Shown here piece after piece: positions 35,884-43,261 of a DNA stretch of 64,000 bases (the first letter of the stretch is position 1; every line of letters starts with the position of its first letter). Origin of the DNA: a virus. A program made the translations under genes and the position numbers. The stretch lies in the IMG/VR virus record IMGVR_UViG_3300048927_000308, positions 1-64,000 of that record; one strand, given 5' to 3'. The notes beneath the pieces are model-generated. The model did not search any database and was not told the DNA's origin. It saw only the letters and a program-made list of their open reading frames with translations.

Positions 35884-36525
35884 TCAGAGGATATTGCCTT
35901 TGCCGGTCAGTTTTCCGTGTGGCACTTGCTTTTCGGTTAAGCGCTGCACGCCGCGCACGATATTCAGCAGGGGTTCAATCAGAGACTTTTCTTGCTGACG
36001 GTACAGCTCGCCGGTCATAGTCTTGATGAAGTCGGCGCTGGCGATGTTGTTGTACTCAGTGGCGTAGCAGCAAAGCAATGTGAGGACGTGTTCGGTCGTG
36101 AGTTCCTGCCAGTTAATGTTATAGAACTCTTCACCCTTCTTATCGCGGTCGGTATCGAAGATGCTCTGGTGCAGGATGTATTTACCCGACTCAGCGCGCG
36201 GCCGCTTGATCGCCTTCTGGCGGTCCAGTTCGCTGTAAATGCGCATGGCTTCCACCAGTACCGGGCGACCGGTCGTGTGCTCATCACGTAGTCGTATGCG
36301 CTGACCAACGCGGCCAGTGATAAAGCTGTTCTCCTCATCCACCAGCACGATAAAGCCTTTTTCCTCTTTCTCACGCAAGTCGCGCAGCAGCTCCAGCTCC
36401 ATTGCGCGCCGGCGCTCTGGATAGTTCTTGCGTTCGGCCATGATGAGCTCATCACTAACCCAGGCTGCGGTAATCATGGCAGGTTTGCCTACTGTTAGAC
36501 ACACGGCACAGATCTTCTTGTCCAT
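35884..36525 (-). CDS. pmgL: PmgL-like protein (213 aa), unknown
   Basis: A 213-aa protein with a Cys pair at the N-terminus (MDKKICAVCLTVGK), a long charged helix (NYPERRRAMELELLRDLREK) and a conserved-looking C-terminal LLNIVRGVQRLTEKQVPHGK. It is upstream of the baseplate genes in the order of P1 pmgL. It could be an internal or morphogenesis protein. No membrane segment or enzyme motif. Confidence 0.5.
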   Translation of the reverse strand: MDKKICAVCLTVGKPAMITAAWVSDELIMAERKNYPERRRAMELELLRDLREKEEKGFIVLVDEENSFITGRVGQRIRLRDEHTTGRPVLVEAMRIYSELDRQKAIKRPRAESGKYILHQSIFDTDRDKKGEEFYNINWQELTTEHVLTLLCCYATEYNNIASADFIKTMTGELYRQQEKSLIEPLLNIVRGVQRLTEKQVPHGKLTGKGNIL

Positions 36526-36541
36526 CGGAACCTCTGAAAAG

Positions 36542-36565
36542 AAAAAAGCCGCTGGTGGGCGGCTT
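36542..36565 (-). terminator. Terminator-like hairpin upstream of the pmgL-like gene
   Basis: AAGCCGC / GCGGCTT with a 6-base loop; on the minus strand followed by six T. It would stop leftward transcription entering the baseplate operon from the 36.6-38.5 kb cassettes. Confidence 0.65.
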
Positions 36566-36582
36566 GTTATACAGGAACTAAT

Positions 36583-36867
36583 ATGGTGGCAGCCCGGTGC
36601 GCTGGCTTGTGCCGTCCGTGGAAGTTTGAAAAGAGTCCCATCAGCACCGGGCTATGTGGTGATTGTGCAGAAAGTCACTTGTTGCATGTCAATGCTTTTT
36701 TCCGAGGCGGTCAAAAGCACGCTGTAACGGGATGCACACCCTTGGGACACTATGGATTGTTGTGGAGCCGAAAAATTTCGTCTGGAAGCGCTCGTGAGCT
36801 TTGGTTATTCTTTGTTCGGGTTCAGAGCTATACGGATGAGATATGGATGCTAAACAGGTTGCATTAG
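36583..36867 (+). CDS. Small Cys-rich protein (94 aa), doubtful
   Basis: ATG 36583 behind AGGAA. 94 aa with CAGLCRPWKFEKSPI..GLCGDC, a CxxxC..CxxC pattern that could bind zinc, and a hydrophobic/aromatic end (RELWLFFVRVQSYTD). Its last 25 bases overlap the start of the 214-aa gene. It could be a regulator of the two following genes, or a leader ORF. Not certain to be expressed. Confidence 0.35.
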   Translation: MVAARCAGLCRPWKFEKSPISTGLCGDCAESHLLHVNAFFRGGQKHAVTGCTPLGHYGLLWSRKISSGSARELWLFFVRVQSYTDEIWMLNRLH

Positions 36868-37487
36868 GGATCCTCGATGGTATCTCCTCTATACCAAATA
36901 CAGCTTACATGGGTGTTGTAAGAAGCTGGGAGGGGAGCGGACTTGCCGGGGATAGCGTCAAACAAAGAAACCAGGCTGAGACGGAGCGTTTTTTCTATAT
37001 GCTCAAAAGCCTGGGTAATGCTGAGTCACCTTTACGCAGGCTAATAACTATTGTTTTCACGTCCTTCTATCAGAAACTCAATGATGAAGGCAAAGAGGCC
37101 GTAAACAATAAATTGGGTTACGGAGCCGGAAGCGTTGGCGGGAGAACTGCTGGGCAAATTGCACTGGCTCAGACAACTGCAAGCCTGATGTTGAATCGCC
37201 TGGCGATTGATCAGGCGTATAAACATTTTGTCCGGTTCACTGCTTCAGCCGCGCTAAACGTCGTAATGTTTCAGGGAATCATTGAAGAATCAGCCAGAGC
37301 ATCAAGAAGGATGAGAGCCAAATATCCCTCAACTTACGCTAGGGTGTCCAAAGAGAATCTGGATATGGTCTACTTCCTCGTTGAAGATCAGTTAGAGCCT
37401 TACCTCGTGTTTATTGAAGGACACCCTATTGATTGCAAAGGAATACAGAATGAAATTTGTAAAATCGTTAATGTCCCACGCAATTGA
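36843..37487 (+). CDS. Unknown protein with glycine-zipper centre (214 aa)
   Basis: A 214-aa protein. N-terminal helices (VALGILDGISSIPNTAYMGV); residues ~83-118 contain YGAGSVGGRTAGQIALAQTT followed by a hydrophobic helix, a glycine-zipper pattern seen in proteins that insert into membranes; the C-terminus (LVEDQLEPYLVFIEG) is mixed. It runs into the small membrane protein gene with overlap of 38 bases. The pair looks like a membrane-active effector with a protective membrane partner; no known family recognised. Confidence 0.6.
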   Translation: MDAKQVALGILDGISSIPNTAYMGVVRSWEGSGLAGDSVKQRNQAETERFFYMLKSLGNAESPLRRLITIVFTSFYQKLNDEGKEAVNNKLGYGAGSVGGRTAGQIALAQTTASLMLNRLAIDQAYKHFVRFTASAALNVVMFQGIIEESARASRRMRAKYPSTYARVSKENLDMVYFLVEDQLEPYLVFIEGHPIDCKGIQNEICKIVNVPRN

Positions 37488-37635
37488 GGGAACCATCACC
37501 TTTCTGGCTGTGATTTTTGCGATGGGGTCGTTCTTCTGGTTTGAAAGCACATGGATGAAGGTTGCTGGGTGTATTGGGGCATTGATAGCTGGCTATGTAC
37601 TTTCATACGGAGCCGCCAAAATTAGAGGTGGTTGA
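37450..37635 (+). CDS. Small two-helix membrane protein (61 aa)
   Basis: ATG 37450 with GGA upstream, overlapping the end of the 214-aa gene. 61 aa with two hydrophobic segments: ITFLAVIFAMGSFFWF and VAGCIGALIAGYVLSYGA. Topology fits an inner-membrane hairpin. Possible immunity or holin-like role beside the glycine-zipper protein; inference from context. Confidence 0.55.
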   Translation: MKFVKSLMSHAIEGTITFLAVIFAMGSFFWFESTWMKVAGCIGALIAGYVLSYGAAKIRGG

Positions 37636-37710
37636 TGCTAAAGCCATGCAGATGAGCTTTACCATAACGGCGACGCTGTAATCCTTGTGCGATATAGACG
37701 ATTAGACATC

Positions 37711-37738
37711 AAAAAAAGCCACTCGGTCGAGTGGCTTA
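37711..37738 (-). terminator. Terminator of the higBA operon
   Basis: AAGCCACTCG / CGAGTGGCTT, a perfect 10-bp stem with a two-base loop, followed on the minus strand by TTTTTTT. Probably bidirectional, also ending the plus cassette. Confidence 0.8.
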
Positions 37739-37798
37739 CTTATATATCTTTAACGCTAATTTGGTGGTCCTGTTGAGTTTAAACCAGCATACAGGCGA

Positions 37799-38218
37799 TT
37801 AAAGGAACCACTGTGGCTTCACGCCGAACCGGTCCGAAAGTGCCTTAATGTGTGAGATCGTCAAGGAGCGCTGGCCGGAGAGGATCTGGCTCACTAGGGA
37901 TTTAGATCCAATCTCTTCCTTCAGGTCGGAGTAGGCCAGCTTATGCTGGTCAATCAGCGTGCGCAGCAGCGCGACACCAACCGGCATTTCTTCGACTTCC
38001 TTGTTGAACTCCGCAAAGCGCTCGCTGTTGTCTTCGTAATCGGCGATTTTTGCCGCCAAGAAATCAATCAGCGGGTTTTCATCATCATTTTCAATCAGGT
38101 AGTCCACCAGCGCCAGTGCGTCACGGTAGTCTTTCTCTGAGGCGCTGCCCCCCAGCAGGGGAACAGCGGCAACCAGTTGTTTCGTTGCTTCGATAGCTTT
38201 AGTGGTGTCGGCGATCAT
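37799..38218 (-). CDS. higA: HigA-type antitoxin (139 aa)
   Basis: C-terminal ~55 residues hold a Cro/C1-type helix-turn-helix (AYSDLKEEIGSKSLVSQILS, then RSLTISHIKALSDRFGVKP), as in HigA antitoxins. The N-terminal half neutralises the toxin. It follows higB with a four-base overlap, the inverted toxin-first order of hig systems. It should bind the higB promoter and repress it. It probably stabilises the prophage plasmid by post-segregational killing. Confidence 0.85.
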   Translation of the reverse strand: MIADTTKAIEATKQLVAAVPLLGGSASEKDYRDALALVDYLIENDDENPLIDFLAAKIADYEDNSERFAEFNKEVEEMPVGVALLRTLIDQHKLAYSDLKEEIGSKSLVSQILSGQRSLTISHIKALSDRFGVKPQWFL

Positions 38219-38526
38219 TCTTTATTCTCCCGATAGTAGCGAGTCAGCTTATCGTATTCAGCGTGGGTGGCGATGTGCTTCACGTAGAAGCGCTTATTCA
38301 CAAAGTTGATGTAGGCGATCACTCGCAGGTTGTTACCACCAACATCTAAAATCCACCATTTGTTACGGTACTTAAAATTGTCGAGACTTGGCACGGCAGC
38401 GCGAAGTTCATCAGGCGATTTAAAATCTGTTTCGCGGACCAAGCGATACAGCGCCTTTATGGCTGTGGCATCGTTTGGAAAGAGCCTTGCCGCTTGTTCA
38501 AATGGCTCTTTGGAAATGACGTGCAT
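38215..38526 (-). CDS. higB: HigB-type mRNA interferase toxin (103 aa)
   Basis: A 103-aa protein typical of HigB toxins (MHVISKEPFEQAARLFPND; KYRNKWWILDVGGNNLRVIA; KRFYVKHIATHAEYDKL). The His in ATHAEYDK is a conserved RNase residue. First gene of the pair. The sequence just ahead (CATTATGTAAACACTATAAC, 38550-38570) contains the likely promoter and HigA operator. P1 has phd-doc instead, at a different place, which I do not see in this window. Confidence 0.88.
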   Translation of the reverse strand: MHVISKEPFEQAARLFPNDATAIKALYRLVRETDFKSPDELRAAVPSLDNFKYRNKWWILDVGGNNLRVIAYINFVNKRFYVKHIATHAEYDKLTRYYRENKE

Positions 38527-38643
38527 TGAGAGATTCCCTTCAAGCGTTCACATTATGTAAACACTATAACGCACATTAACCGCGTAGGCAACAGGGGAAA
38601 CTGGCTGGTGGGGAGAGATTAAGCCCGCCGCAGCGGGCGTGTT

Positions 38644-39324
38644 TTAAAGGTCAAACAGGCAACTGGATTCATCGCGGGATCGCTTGCTGGTGGGGTCTTC
38701 AATGCCGTGTTTAGACAACAGGTTGCGCAGCCGGTAGATCGTCATCGAGTCTTCGCGCCGCAGCTTCTCCAGCTCGTTAATCTTGGTAGCCTGCTGTGTG
38801 TTCAGACGCAAATAGGCGCGCTGCTCCTGAAGGAGTGCATCTGGATCCCCGACGCGATGCAGCATATACGCCAGCAACCCGCGCTCTACGTCCATATCCG
38901 CTTCGTGCTGCCAGGCATAAATCAGATCGCGATTGCCGCCCCAGCTGTTACCCACAAGACAGCAGATATGCCCGGCCATCAGTTTGACGTGCCCACGTTT
39001 GTTCACCCATAGCAGCCCCCAGCGGTCAGGTAGGTCGTTAATATTGATGATCCCTTCAGGACACATGTAATAGCGGTAGTCACCCAGTCCGCCGCTCTGC
39101 CGGTGCGGCTTATGCTTATCCCGCAAGAAGTCAGAACGTGACACTTTCACTTCCACAAGCACACTGCCCCCGCGCCAGCCCCAGCGATAACCCCAAGCGT
39201 CAGCACGCTCTGAATCGCCCACAGCGCCGACTTCGTTCAATGCTATCTTGCACCCAGGCCCCCGCGCAGACTCGGCGCGCAGGAGCCAGCGGCGGGCTAT
39301 GTCGTTAAGCTCGGCGTGTGTCAT
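38644..39324 (-). CDS. Unknown protein with nuclease-like motif (226 aa)
   Basis: ATG 39324 overlaps the previous stop (ATGA). Residues 40-70: SERADAWGYRWGWRGGSVLVEVKVSRSDFL, which resembles a PD-(D/E)xK nuclease core (D..., then E-V-K). This motif with an early Glu in a helix suggests an endonuclease fold of the VSR/MmcB type. The C-terminal ~80 residues form a coiled helix (LRLNTQQATKINELEKLRRE). A hairpin (GCCCGC/GCGGGC at 38621-38640) follows. Function not established. Confidence 0.55.
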   Translation of the reverse strand: MTHAELNDIARRWLLRAESARGPGCKIALNEVGAVGDSERADAWGYRWGWRGGSVLVEVKVSRSDFLRDKHKPHRQSGGLGDYRYYMCPEGIININDLPDRWGLLWVNKRGHVKLMAGHICCLVGNSWGGNRDLIYAWQHEADMDVERGLLAYMLHRVGDPDALLQEQRAYLRLNTQQATKINELEKLRREDSMTIYRLRNLLSKHGIEDPTSKRSRDESSCLFDL

Positions 39325-39683
39325 GCAGCCACAATCCAATCCGTAGCCAGCAGATCGCCCACAGACGGCACCCAGGGCACAACCACGTCCTGAGCATTTT
39401 TCAGGGCAAAGTAAGCGCCATACGGCACCATATCGCCGGGGAAATGGTCCTTGATCGCTTCCATGCGCGCCGGATACTGACCTTCAGGCACCATCCAGCA
39501 AAACTGACCGCAACCGTTCCAGCCTTTACGTGCAACACGCTTACCTTCCTTAAGCCACATCAGCGCGTCGGAAAAGTCAGCCTCTTCGAGATTAATGGCT
39601 TCAGCATTCTCCTTCGCCAGGATGCTTCTCACCTCATTCATGAGTTTTTCGTCGGAAAGCAGTGCATTAATATCGATCGTCAT
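39321..39683 (-). CDS. Tad2-like (DUF2829) anti-defence protein (120 aa)
   Basis: C-terminal ~80 residues show the DUF2829/Tad2 pattern: DALMWLKEGKRVARKGWNG, a beta strand (FCWMVPEG), YGAYFALKNAQ and the closing VPWVPSVGDLLATDW. Tad2 of other phages sequesters the cyclic ADP-ribose signals of Thoeris and related immune systems. The N-terminal ~40 residues (INALLSDEKLMNEVRSILAK) are an extra helical part. It lies in an early operon with small unknown genes and a nuclease-like protein. Confidence 0.75.
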   Translation of the reverse strand: MTIDINALLSDEKLMNEVRSILAKENAEAINLEEADFSDALMWLKEGKRVARKGWNGCGQFCWMVPEGQYPARMEAIKDHFPGDMVPYGAYFALKNAQDVVVPWVPSVGDLLATDWIVAA

Positions 39684-39696
39684 GATTCATCGCCTC

Positions 39697-39933
39697 TTAA
39701 TGGTTTCTCAGATATTCGCTACCCGCAGGGGTAACGGCGCAGCGGAGAACAGATCCACCCTTAACCCTCGCGACGCGCACCAGCTTCAGATCCACCAGCT
39801 TCTTCACCGGCGCCGTGCAAATCTGCCCGCCGGCGTCGCCGCTCCAGCGATATACGCCGCTTTCGCCCTGGAATACCTGATCTCCATTCGCCATGCGGCG
39901 CAGTACCTGCAATTGCTGTTTCGTCAGTTCCAC
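39697..39933 (-). CDS. Small winged-helix-like protein (78 aa)
   Basis: A 78-aa protein: MELTKQQLQVLRRMANGDQV, a beta hairpin with YRWSG, a second helix (CTAPVKKLVDLKLVRVARV) and a third beta part ending AVTPAGSEYLRNH. This pattern recurs at 58155-58427 and 60756-61055. It resembles a winged helix whose third helix is followed by a wing, hence a DNA-binding or small accessory protein. Function unknown. Confidence 0.55.
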   Translation of the reverse strand: MELTKQQLQVLRRMANGDQVFQGESGVYRWSGDAGGQICTAPVKKLVDLKLVRVARVKGGSVLRCAVTPAGSEYLRNH

Positions 39934-39952
39934 TTTTCATCCTCAAAATAAT

Positions 39953-39969
39953 ATAAATATTAGACTAAT
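39953..39969 (-). promoter_or_regulatory. Degenerate C1 operator-like site
   Basis: Minus strand ATTAGTCTAATATTTAT has 12 of 17 operator positions (TCTAAT core intact). It covers the ref stop and lies upstream of the 78-aa gene. Weak, may be incidental. Confidence 0.3.
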
Positions 39970-40517
39970 ATATCTGCCAGTGTATACGCATCAACCAGCA
40001 GTGCCGCCTCCGGCTTATTAAGGGCCGAAAACGCCGCTTTGCCGCCTACAGCGCCGTCAGCATGTACCGGCACCAGCCAGGGGTGAATCTTACGGATCTC
40101 CGGCGGAGCCGCGTACTGGTGATGCCATTTACAAAGCGGAAGCTGCTTTTTGTGGCAATCCGGTGCGGTCCGCCCCTCGATGTGATGAAGGGAGATCTCT
40201 GTGTTGATTACGCCGTGCATGTAGCAGGCGATACACGGCAGAGCACCGAGCGCATCAGTAATACGTTTTTCTTCTGCCGTTGGAGTTCTGCCCTTCAGAC
40301 CTCTCGAATTAATCGGTTTGCGTTGTTTTGTGGCTGGTGGAGCGGGGGAGGTTAGCTTGCGCGCTCGGCGCTTGGCTTCTGCTTCGCGGCGTTTCTGGTA
40401 TTGCTCTTCACGCCATACGGGGTCTGAAAGCTTGGCCCGCTGTTTGGCTATAGCCCTTTGCCGGGCTTCACTGGCACGCTGGCGACGCCTGGCGATTTGT
40501 TGCTCTGTCAATTCCAT
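39960..40517 (-). CDS. ref: Ref-like RecA-dependent nuclease (185 aa)
   Basis: ATG 40517 preferred over a TTG five codons earlier. The N-terminal ~60 residues are highly basic (QIARRRQRASEARQRAIAKQ), as in Ref. The C-terminal part has LPCIACYMHG, ISLHHIEGRTAPDC, LPLCKWHHQ, an HNH-type zinc nuclease; P1 Ref cuts DNA at RecA-formed D-loops and enhances recombination. It sits on the cre side of loxP as in P1. A terminator-like hairpin and a C1 operator precede it. Confidence 0.82.
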   Translation of the reverse strand: MELTEQQIARRRQRASEARQRAIAKQRAKLSDPVWREEQYQKRREAEAKRRARKLTSPAPPATKQRKPINSRGLKGRTPTAEEKRITDALGALPCIACYMHGVINTEISLHHIEGRTAPDCHKKQLPLCKWHHQYAAPPEIRKIHPWLVPVHADGAVGGKAAFSALNKPEAALLVDAYTLADILV

Positions 40518-40529
40518 GATTGATTGGCC

Positions 40530-40557
40530 CAAAAAAAAGACGGTCCGAAGACCGTCA
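40530..40557 (-). terminator. Strong terminator directly ahead of ref
   Basis: GACGGTC / GACCGTC stem with a 4-base loop (40540-40557) and eight T on the minus strand, followed after only ~13 bases by the ref ATG. The C1 operator for ref (40613) lies on the far side, so the hairpin sits within the ref leader or closes the upstream operon. Confidence 0.8.
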
Positions 40558-40612
40558 GGGAGATAAATTAAGGCTTTTATTATGACAGTTATCTTTTTCG
40601 GCTTAATTATAC

Positions 40613-40629
40613 ATAACTATTAGAGCAAT
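40613..40629 (-). promoter_or_regulatory. C1 operator upstream of ref
   Basis: Minus strand ATTGCTCTAATAGTTAT, 14 of 17 consensus positions with perfect core. In P1 ref is under C1 control. The site abuts the stop of the upstream gene at 40629. Confidence 0.7.
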
Positions 40630-40961
40630 CATAGCTTTTCATAAATTGCCCATTCATCAAGATAAGCATTGGACATCGAGATTGCCGCGATGCCCTCTGT
40701 GCCTTCTTCAGCCCAGCCGTGACGGGTGAGGATGTTTTTGAAGCGCTTACGGTATAGGCCTTTCAGCAGTTCTGTTTTCACTTCTGTTATGTACTCCTTG
40801 TGCGCCCGCGCTTCTGGCGAATAACGGCGACGGATAACCAAGATCAGAATTATGAACCAGCACGCGACAATCATCAGCCACCAGATAGACAGAGCCGGGT
40901 CATTAATGGCTGAAACAATGACGTTGGCCACCAGCATAAAGACCATAAAACGGATAGGCAT
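40629..40961 (-). CDS. Small inner-membrane protein (110 aa)
   Basis: A 110-aa protein with two N-terminal hydrophobic segments (PIRFMVFMLVANVIVSAI; LSIWWLMIVACWFIILILVI) followed by a basic cytoplasmic helix (RRYSPEARAHKEYITEVKTE). Unknown family. It lies between the 202-aa gene and the ref leader. Could alter the membrane (exclusion) but nothing proves it. Confidence 0.6.
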   Translation of the reverse strand: MPIRFMVFMLVANVIVSAINDPALSIWWLMIVACWFIILILVIRRRYSPEARAHKEYITEVKTELLKGLYRKRFKNILTRHGWAEEGTEGIAAISMSNAYLDEWAIYEKL

Positions 40962-40973
40962 CGTTGTTGCTCC

Positions 40974-41582
40974 TTAAGACCTCTTCCCAATAAAAATACC
41001 GGTTTCTATCTCCGCACGTTCTTCAGGTGTGAAGATGTTTTCTGGCAGGATGGCGGCAATTTTACCCGGTGACCATGACAGCGGCTCGCTGGCGCGGATC
41101 ACCTCGTTCAGGCGGTCAAAGGCCTCCTCCAGCGCCTGCGGAAGGTCTCCTCCGTCCGGCAGGTCGTCGCAATAATGGTCGCAGCCATCGATCTGGCTCG
41201 GATAGTTAGGAGTGCAGACCACCAGCTGTAGTTCTTCCGGATATAAACCGTTTTCTAAGCAGTGATCGAGAATGTCGTCAACGTCGCTCAGGTACTTGTC
41301 GGTGCCATGCAAATGGAGCATTGCTTTCCCGTCCCACAGCTGGCGCTCCATCGCCTGATATCGCGCTTGCTCGCGCTCATCGTGGCAGGCCTCGCAGTAG
41401 CTGTTATTCGCCCGGACCCCGTGTTCGGGGTTCTTATCACAAAGCTGGTGGGTGCTACCGGCGAAGCGGGCCATATGTTCATCTTTACCCCAAAAGTGGC
41501 CGTGGCGGTCTACCCAGCCCGTCAGCGTCTGGATACTGGCAGCTTCAGTAGAGTCATACATCACGATCGGCTCTTTTTTCAT
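40974..41582 (-). CDS. Unknown protein with CxxC pair (202 aa)
   Basis: ATG 41582 overlaps the stop of the upstream gene (ATGA). 202 aa with HQLCDKNPEHGV..YCEACHDER (CxxC zinc-like) near residue 50-70, then HLHGTDKYLSDVDDILDHCL and an acidic middle. No known domain recognised. Same operon as the 85-aa and 253-aa genes; typical of accessory early-phage genes. Confidence 0.55.
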   Translation of the reverse strand: MKKEPIVMYDSTEAASIQTLTGWVDRHGHFWGKDEHMARFAGSTHQLCDKNPEHGVRANNSYCEACHDEREQARYQAMERQLWDGKAMLHLHGTDKYLSDVDDILDHCLENGLYPEELQLVVCTPNYPSQIDGCDHYCDDLPDGGDLPQALEEAFDRLNEVIRASEPLSWSPGKIAAILPENIFTPEERAEIETGIFIGKRS

Positions 41583-41836
41583 TTTGCAGTTCCTGTGCAT
41601 TGCGCCTCGGCGCTGTTTTTAATCACTAAATAAGTAGCATGTCGCTCAATAGCCCGCCGGGCCTTTCCGGCATTAATCATTTCTGCGACTAAGGCTTGTA
41701 GTTCTTCACCTTTTTCAGGAAGTTTCTCTATCGCGCTCGCCACCTTTTTCTTCAAACACTCCATGCGATAGTCGATAGCGTTTGTAATGTCGATAGCTGG
41801 AAGGGTGATGAGAGTTTCTTCAGGGGAGATAGACAT
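41579..41836 (-). CDS. Small helical protein (85 aa), unknown
   Basis: Starts at ATG 41836, sharing a base with the stop before it. 85 aa, ITNAIDYRMECLKKKVASAI and EMINAGKARRAIERHATYLV, fully helical. No recognised family. Overlaps on both sides indicate co-translation. Confidence 0.5.
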   Translation of the reverse strand: MSISPEETLITLPAIDITNAIDYRMECLKKKVASAIEKLPEKGEELQALVAEMINAGKARRAIERHATYLVIKNSAEAQCTGTAK

Positions 41837-42597
41837 CACGACTTCTCTCCTTTTCGGATTCTCTCTGCTGCATCTTCAATAGCTTTGCTGGTGGCTGGGA
41901 AAGCCTCTTTCATCTTGGCCAGCGCCTGGCTATGAGTTATGAAGGTGGTGGTGCCATCGTTGGCCACCAGATTCGATTCATACCAATCCTCCAGTCCGGC
42001 GACGGTCATATCATCCGGCATATCTGCCTGCGCTTCGTCGGTGATAAAGGATAGCCATTTGCTGGCTTCGTATATGTCGCCCTGGTGAATACACAGCTGC
42101 GCGGCCTGCATGCACAGACTTGCTTTGGCGAACATCCAAGAAATGCTTAGCTCACTGGCTGCACGCATAAGAAGGGAAGCGCTTTCGTTCTCCAGTTCAT
42201 GCTTATGATCTTCCAGCTCTGCAATGCGCTGCGCAGGAGTTTTATGGTCAGGTTTCTGGATGGTGATGTTAATCCGGCCGAACTCCGGCACGTTATAATC
42301 AAAGGTGAAGAAGTTGCGTCCGCCGCCCCGCACAAACTCTGCTGCAAACATAAGAGCGGCGATGCTTGAGATTGTCCGGTTTGCAAAGAAGTATTCCAGG
42401 TTAACCGGCTCTTCACTCTTGAGCTGGTGGCCTGCTTGCTCCATCAACGCATAAAAGCGATCCATTTCGTCAGCCTTCTCCTTAATTCGCTTCAGCTCTC
42501 CGTAAAGCATGTCTACGGGTACGCCCAACAGGTCGGCGTAATTGTGGAGGGTTACGTTTACAATGCCGCTGTCGGCATGGTCAAAGGTGTTGCTCAT
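41836..42597 (-). CDS. Unknown early protein (253 aa)
   Basis: A 253-aa protein: N-terminal possible HTH (NVTLHNYADLLGVPVDMLYG) and helix (RIKEKADEMDRFYALMEQAG), a beta-rich centre (FFTFDYNVPEFGRINITIQ), then coiled helices (AELEDHKHELENESASLLM). No enzyme motif. Leader contains the GCCAATCAATC motif at 42640-42652. It begins a run of three overlapping genes. Confidence 0.5.
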   Translation of the reverse strand: MSNTFDHADSGIVNVTLHNYADLLGVPVDMLYGELKRIKEKADEMDRFYALMEQAGHQLKSEEPVNLEYFFANRTISSIAALMFAAEFVRGGGRNFFTFDYNVPEFGRINITIQKPDHKTPAQRIAELEDHKHELENESASLLMRAASELSISWMFAKASLCMQAAQLCIHQGDIYEASKWLSFITDEAQADMPDDMTVAGLEDWYESNLVANDGTTTFITHSQALAKMKEAFPATSKAIEDAAERIRKGEKS

Positions 42598-42603
42598 GTC
42601 TTT

Positions 42604-42706
42604 TTCCTATAGCAAGCGAACCTTGTGATATACTCGTTCGCGATTGATTGGCTCGTAGCAAAACTACAGCCATGTGTGCAGCCCGGCGAAAGCTGGGCTT
42701 CTTTCT
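42604..42706 (+). other. Gene-free stretch with two hairpins
   Basis: GCGAAC / GTTCGC (about 42613-42642), GATTGATTGGCT (42643-42654) and AGCCCGGC / GCTGGGCT (42682-42699) followed on the plus strand by TTCTTTCTTTT. The last hairpin is a terminator for plus transcripts, though no plus gene lies before it; a short plus RNA starting near TGATATACT (42628) is conceivable. Confidence 0.35.
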
Positions 42707-42708
42707 TT

Positions 42709-42867
42709 TCAGTCCTCTCCCTTGGTGCGATAGAGCGCCACCAGCACCGATAAAGCGATAATCATTAGAGCAAATACGCCAACTTTATCTGCGTTGTAGT
42801 CCTGAAAAACCTTCCACATGTGCCAGCCGATCACCAGACCAACCAGCACCATACCAATCCTTCTCAT
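42709..42867 (-). CDS. Small two-helix membrane protein (52 aa)
   Basis: 52 aa from ATG 42867 to TGA 42709: MRRIGMVLVGLVIGWHMWKV, then FALMIIALSVLVALYRTKG. Two hydrophobic segments with positive ends, a holin-size topology. Its start overlaps the stop of the 105-aa gene by four bases (ATGA), which supports expression. Confidence 0.55.
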   Translation of the reverse strand: MRRIGMVLVGLVIGWHMWKVFQDYNADKVGVFALMIIALSVLVALYRTKGED

Positions 42868-43181
42868 CGTGTGTTTCCTCGCTTCGCCATCAGCTGTGAT
42901 TGTGCTGCGCTGCGGCTCAGGCAGTCGTTGACCATGCTGATCAGCTCCCCGTACTCCGCCACCAGCTTATCCAGCCCACGGCGGGCGGTTTCATCGGTCG
43001 CATTGCTCACGAACGCCTGCGCGCTCTGGTCACTCTTCATGGGGAACTCAACCGCAATACTGGCCAGCTCTGGCATGTCTTCGGAAAGACGAAGGCCCAC
43101 AATAACTACGGGGCGGCCGTTTGCCCGGCTAGCTGCCAGGTATACGGTTTTCCCGTCGATAATGAAGGCCTGTTTGGTCAT
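42864..43181 (-). CDS. Small unknown protein after Cre gene (105 aa)
   Basis: A 105-aa protein: beta start (QAFIIDGKTVYLAASRANGR) and a helical second half (RGLDKLVAEYGELISMVNDC). It is the first gene downstream of a good C1 operator (43202), on the far side of cre, roughly where P1 has c8. No domain recognised. Coupled to the 52-aa membrane protein. Confidence 0.5.
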   Translation of the reverse strand: MTKQAFIIDGKTVYLAASRANGRPVVIVGLRLSEDMPELASIAVEFPMKSDQSAQAFVSNATDETARRGLDKLVAEYGELISMVNDCLSRSAAQSQLMAKRGNTR

Positions 43182-43201
43182 AGCTCTGTATTTAAAATAA
43201 T

Positions 43202-43218
43202 TAAGTTATTAGAGCAAT
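43202..43218 (-). promoter_or_regulatory. C1 operator downstream of cre
   Basis: Minus strand ATTGCTCTAATAACTTA, 15 of 17 positions. It lies between the stop of cre (43262) and the start of the 105-aa gene (43181), so it should control the 41.5-43.2 kb operon. Confidence 0.7.
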
Positions 43219-43261
43219 AATAAAGGGGGCTTCTCTGGTTGTCATCAATAATCTGGTATTT

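Noticed and set aside
42765-42780. C1 operator-like ATTAGAGCAAA inside the 52-aa membrane protein gene
   Set aside because: Within coding sequence and mismatched on the outer positions.
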